Shown piece after piece: positions 56,201 to 59,200 of a stretch of 64,000 nucleotides of DNA. The DNA is from Cheiracanthium punctorium (taxonomy: Eukaryota; Arthropoda; Arachnida; Araneae; Cheiracanthiidae), in NCBI GenBank assembly GCA_038373885.1, contig JAWZYV010013151.1, positions 62,001 through 126,000 of the forward strand, given 5' to 3'. The translations under genes were made by a program, and so were the position numbers. The notes below the pieces were generated by a model that was not told the DNA's origin, ran no database searches, and saw only the letters and a program-made list of their open reading frames with translations. Numbering within the stretch: position 1 is the stretch's first letter; each line of letters starts with the position of its first letter.

Positions 56201-59200
56201 ATCGTTGCTTACCTCCTTTTCTTTACAGCGACCTCTAGAATATGTCTGCTAAATATGGCTAAGCTTGGCAAACCGGCTATTCTTATCATTTAGCAAAACT
56301 GTAAAATTAGATGTATTTTTGTTGTAATAAATCCTCATTCTATCCTCAATTATTCTTTTATTTGAATTAGTTAATTCCCGCTCTGTTTTTGCATGCAGAC
56401 GATATTTTGATTAAAAATGACGATTCCAGATTGCCAAATCGTTTTTAAGAATGACATTTTTGTCCATTGCTTGGATTCAAGAACCTAAATAATTTTAATC
56501 GGCCGAAAATCGCCAAACATGGCAACCAGGATTCTTTTATTCCCTGTTTTTTGGTTAATGTTTTCTACACCTAGAAAATGTCTTCGAATTTAGAAATTTA
56601 AATCACTTGACTGACATCCCCAAACTTGTCACATGGATTGTATACGAAATTCACTCAAGGAAGAGTTTTAAATAAAGAATGTCGTACCTAAAACAGAGGC
56701 GACTTTTGCATATCATGCGCCATTTTTTTTTTTTTTAATTCGGCCTTTGATGATAATATATTCTAAAAAGTACAAATGCTTCATTTCGTCATGACATCAT
56801 AAATTATAAGAATTCTTTTCAAAATTTGTTTCTCGTCAATTTTTTTTATGAAAATATTTCGAGTCTTTCAATCTGTCAAAAGGATACAATGCGCCCCTTG
56901 AAATCATCCAATGCTTTAAGTTTGGTGCATTGCGCCACGATTTTAGTCACCCCTTACCTAAAACAGTGTAATTTTGTAAGAGAGCCAAATTTAATAAAAC
57001 AGAAAATTTAACTTAAGAGTCATTCCATGGTGACATACATAACACTTGTAATTGAAAATGAAGATGATTTGTATGATCGATTCATTAAAAGTAAAATTAA
57101 TATAACTTTTTCATCTTTCCAGCTACGTATTATAGTTTACTACGTATAATAGTTTAATTTTAAGTTTAGTAAAATGCCCGTCTTGTTTTTTATGTGATTA
57201 ACGTTTGAAACTACCAAATATTAAGTTAGTCACAGCTCTTAAATAACCGAAATTATGAACATTTAATTAAATATCAAAATATAAACTATTGTTTACTTAT
57301 AATCCTATTATGCATGCTGTAAAGCTGAAAAAATTCTCTTAACTTTGTGTTTAAATAATCAGTAATAAAAAACATTTGCATTTTTAGCTTTTTTATTGCA
57401 ATGGAATGACCCCTAACAAAATTTACAAGAACGACAAATTGCCTCCTCAAAAAATGTCTTTTGTTGTTCTTGTTCTCTTGTCCATGGACAGATTATCGCA
57501 CTGTCCATAAAAAGAGTTGCCATTGCCCCCGAGGGGGTTGAACTTCAGCCTGTTGGTCCCTAATTTTGAACCCATTCTCGATGAGGGACCAACCACCTGG
57601 AATCGGCACACCCGGAGGTACCGTTTGAACACTTAGGCCAATGGAGCCACGACGGATTTTAAGTACACTAACTCCCATTAGCGTACATGGTCCGACTGCA
57701 GTCCAGCCGAGAGAGGAGTGCACCCTCCCAAGGACTGGCCAAGCTGGATGCTGCTTCAACTTCCGTGTTATTACGGGAACGGCGTTTAGCGAAAAGACCA
57801 CCACTGTGAGACTTAGGGGAGGTTGAAGACCCTTAACTCCCACTCCCAATCCCCCGAATACGACACTGTTCCTCATAGAAAACCCCTTTAATTGTGTTCT
57901 AAATAATTCCATTTTTTTTTTCTTAATTTTTTTTAAACTCCCTCGCTACTTTAAATCAGAAAGAAGCCTTAGAACTGGAAGAGGGGTGGTGAGGGGGCGT
58001 CAATTATAACAAAAATTACGCATAAGTAGGGCCTATGCATCCATTAGGAGTAATTATGACGGATAAAGGACTGAAAAGAACTAAACGATGTAACAACTTG
58101 GTACATACTAAACGTTTCCCCGCATAATTATGTATAATTATTTCAATAATTCGAAGCCAACGATATGCGTTTTCCCATGATGGGTGGGCAGGATGTGGTT
58201 TTGTAGGCGAGATAATTTCTCCCTGCTTTGCTGTATGGAAGAGATCTGCAATGATCGAAAAGCTGGACGTTTCATTCCGTGTGGGAAGTGTGTGTGTGGG
58301 GGGGAGAGGTTTAACTAACTAATTAAACGATAGAATTTTCTCATTTCCTCTCCTGGTATTATTGCAATAAACTCACACAGATCTGACATCGTTGAGTTTG
58401 ACGGAGCTGCCAAAATTAACCCGATAATTTAAGCAGAAAATACAGAAAGGTCAGTAGAGTAGCAATAGGTGTAACAACGTAGGGTGATTATGTGTAGTTG
58501 GAATTATTTAACAAAAAAATGCACAGCAGCTTGTTACAATAATACAGATACTCGATTTCGTATACTCCCTGTCGTGAGCACATCATTCTAGGTAGGCGAG
58601 GACGAGACAGAGATTTACAGCTTTTTTTTTTTTTTTTGAGAGACGAGACAAAGCTTTTAGGCTGTTTTACGAGACGTCTATTTCCCATCTCGCGTCCATC
58701 CCTAATCCCAAAGCAGTGACGTATAATACACAGTGTCCCAGAAGTCTTCACTGTAAAAAATATTACCGTAAAAATTACGGCGGAACGTTGACAACCCTGT
58801 GCTACGAACACTTCGACGTAAAATTTTTGGCGAATCAATTTTTTTTTTTTTATCGCCATAGTTCTTCACCCTTTCGTTGTAAAATTTACGGCGAGGTTTT
58901 TTTTTTTAATTGCCGCAATTTAGGTTAGGCTATTAAAAAGAGCTATTTGCCGCTCCCATCTAAAATTAATTTAGAAAATGGTTCACAGACTGAAAAAAAA
59001 AAAAAATGTGAAAAATTGTGCATACATGACTTAATCGCATATTCAACTTGCTTTTGCAACTTAATCGTTGTTTGCATATTTTTGCGTCGTATAACAGCTT
59101 CACTCTCGGCACCCTCTAGCGCCTTTACGCTTTAACCACGCTTGTGACCACGAATTCTTTGGAGAAAGTTGTTTTATTGGAGGCGTACTATCACCCAGTG

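Noticed and set aside
57493..57912. Minus-strand open frame of 139 codons
   Set aside because: It follows dispersed repeat E; the second copy at 63530-63810 does not preserve the frame, so it is not coding.
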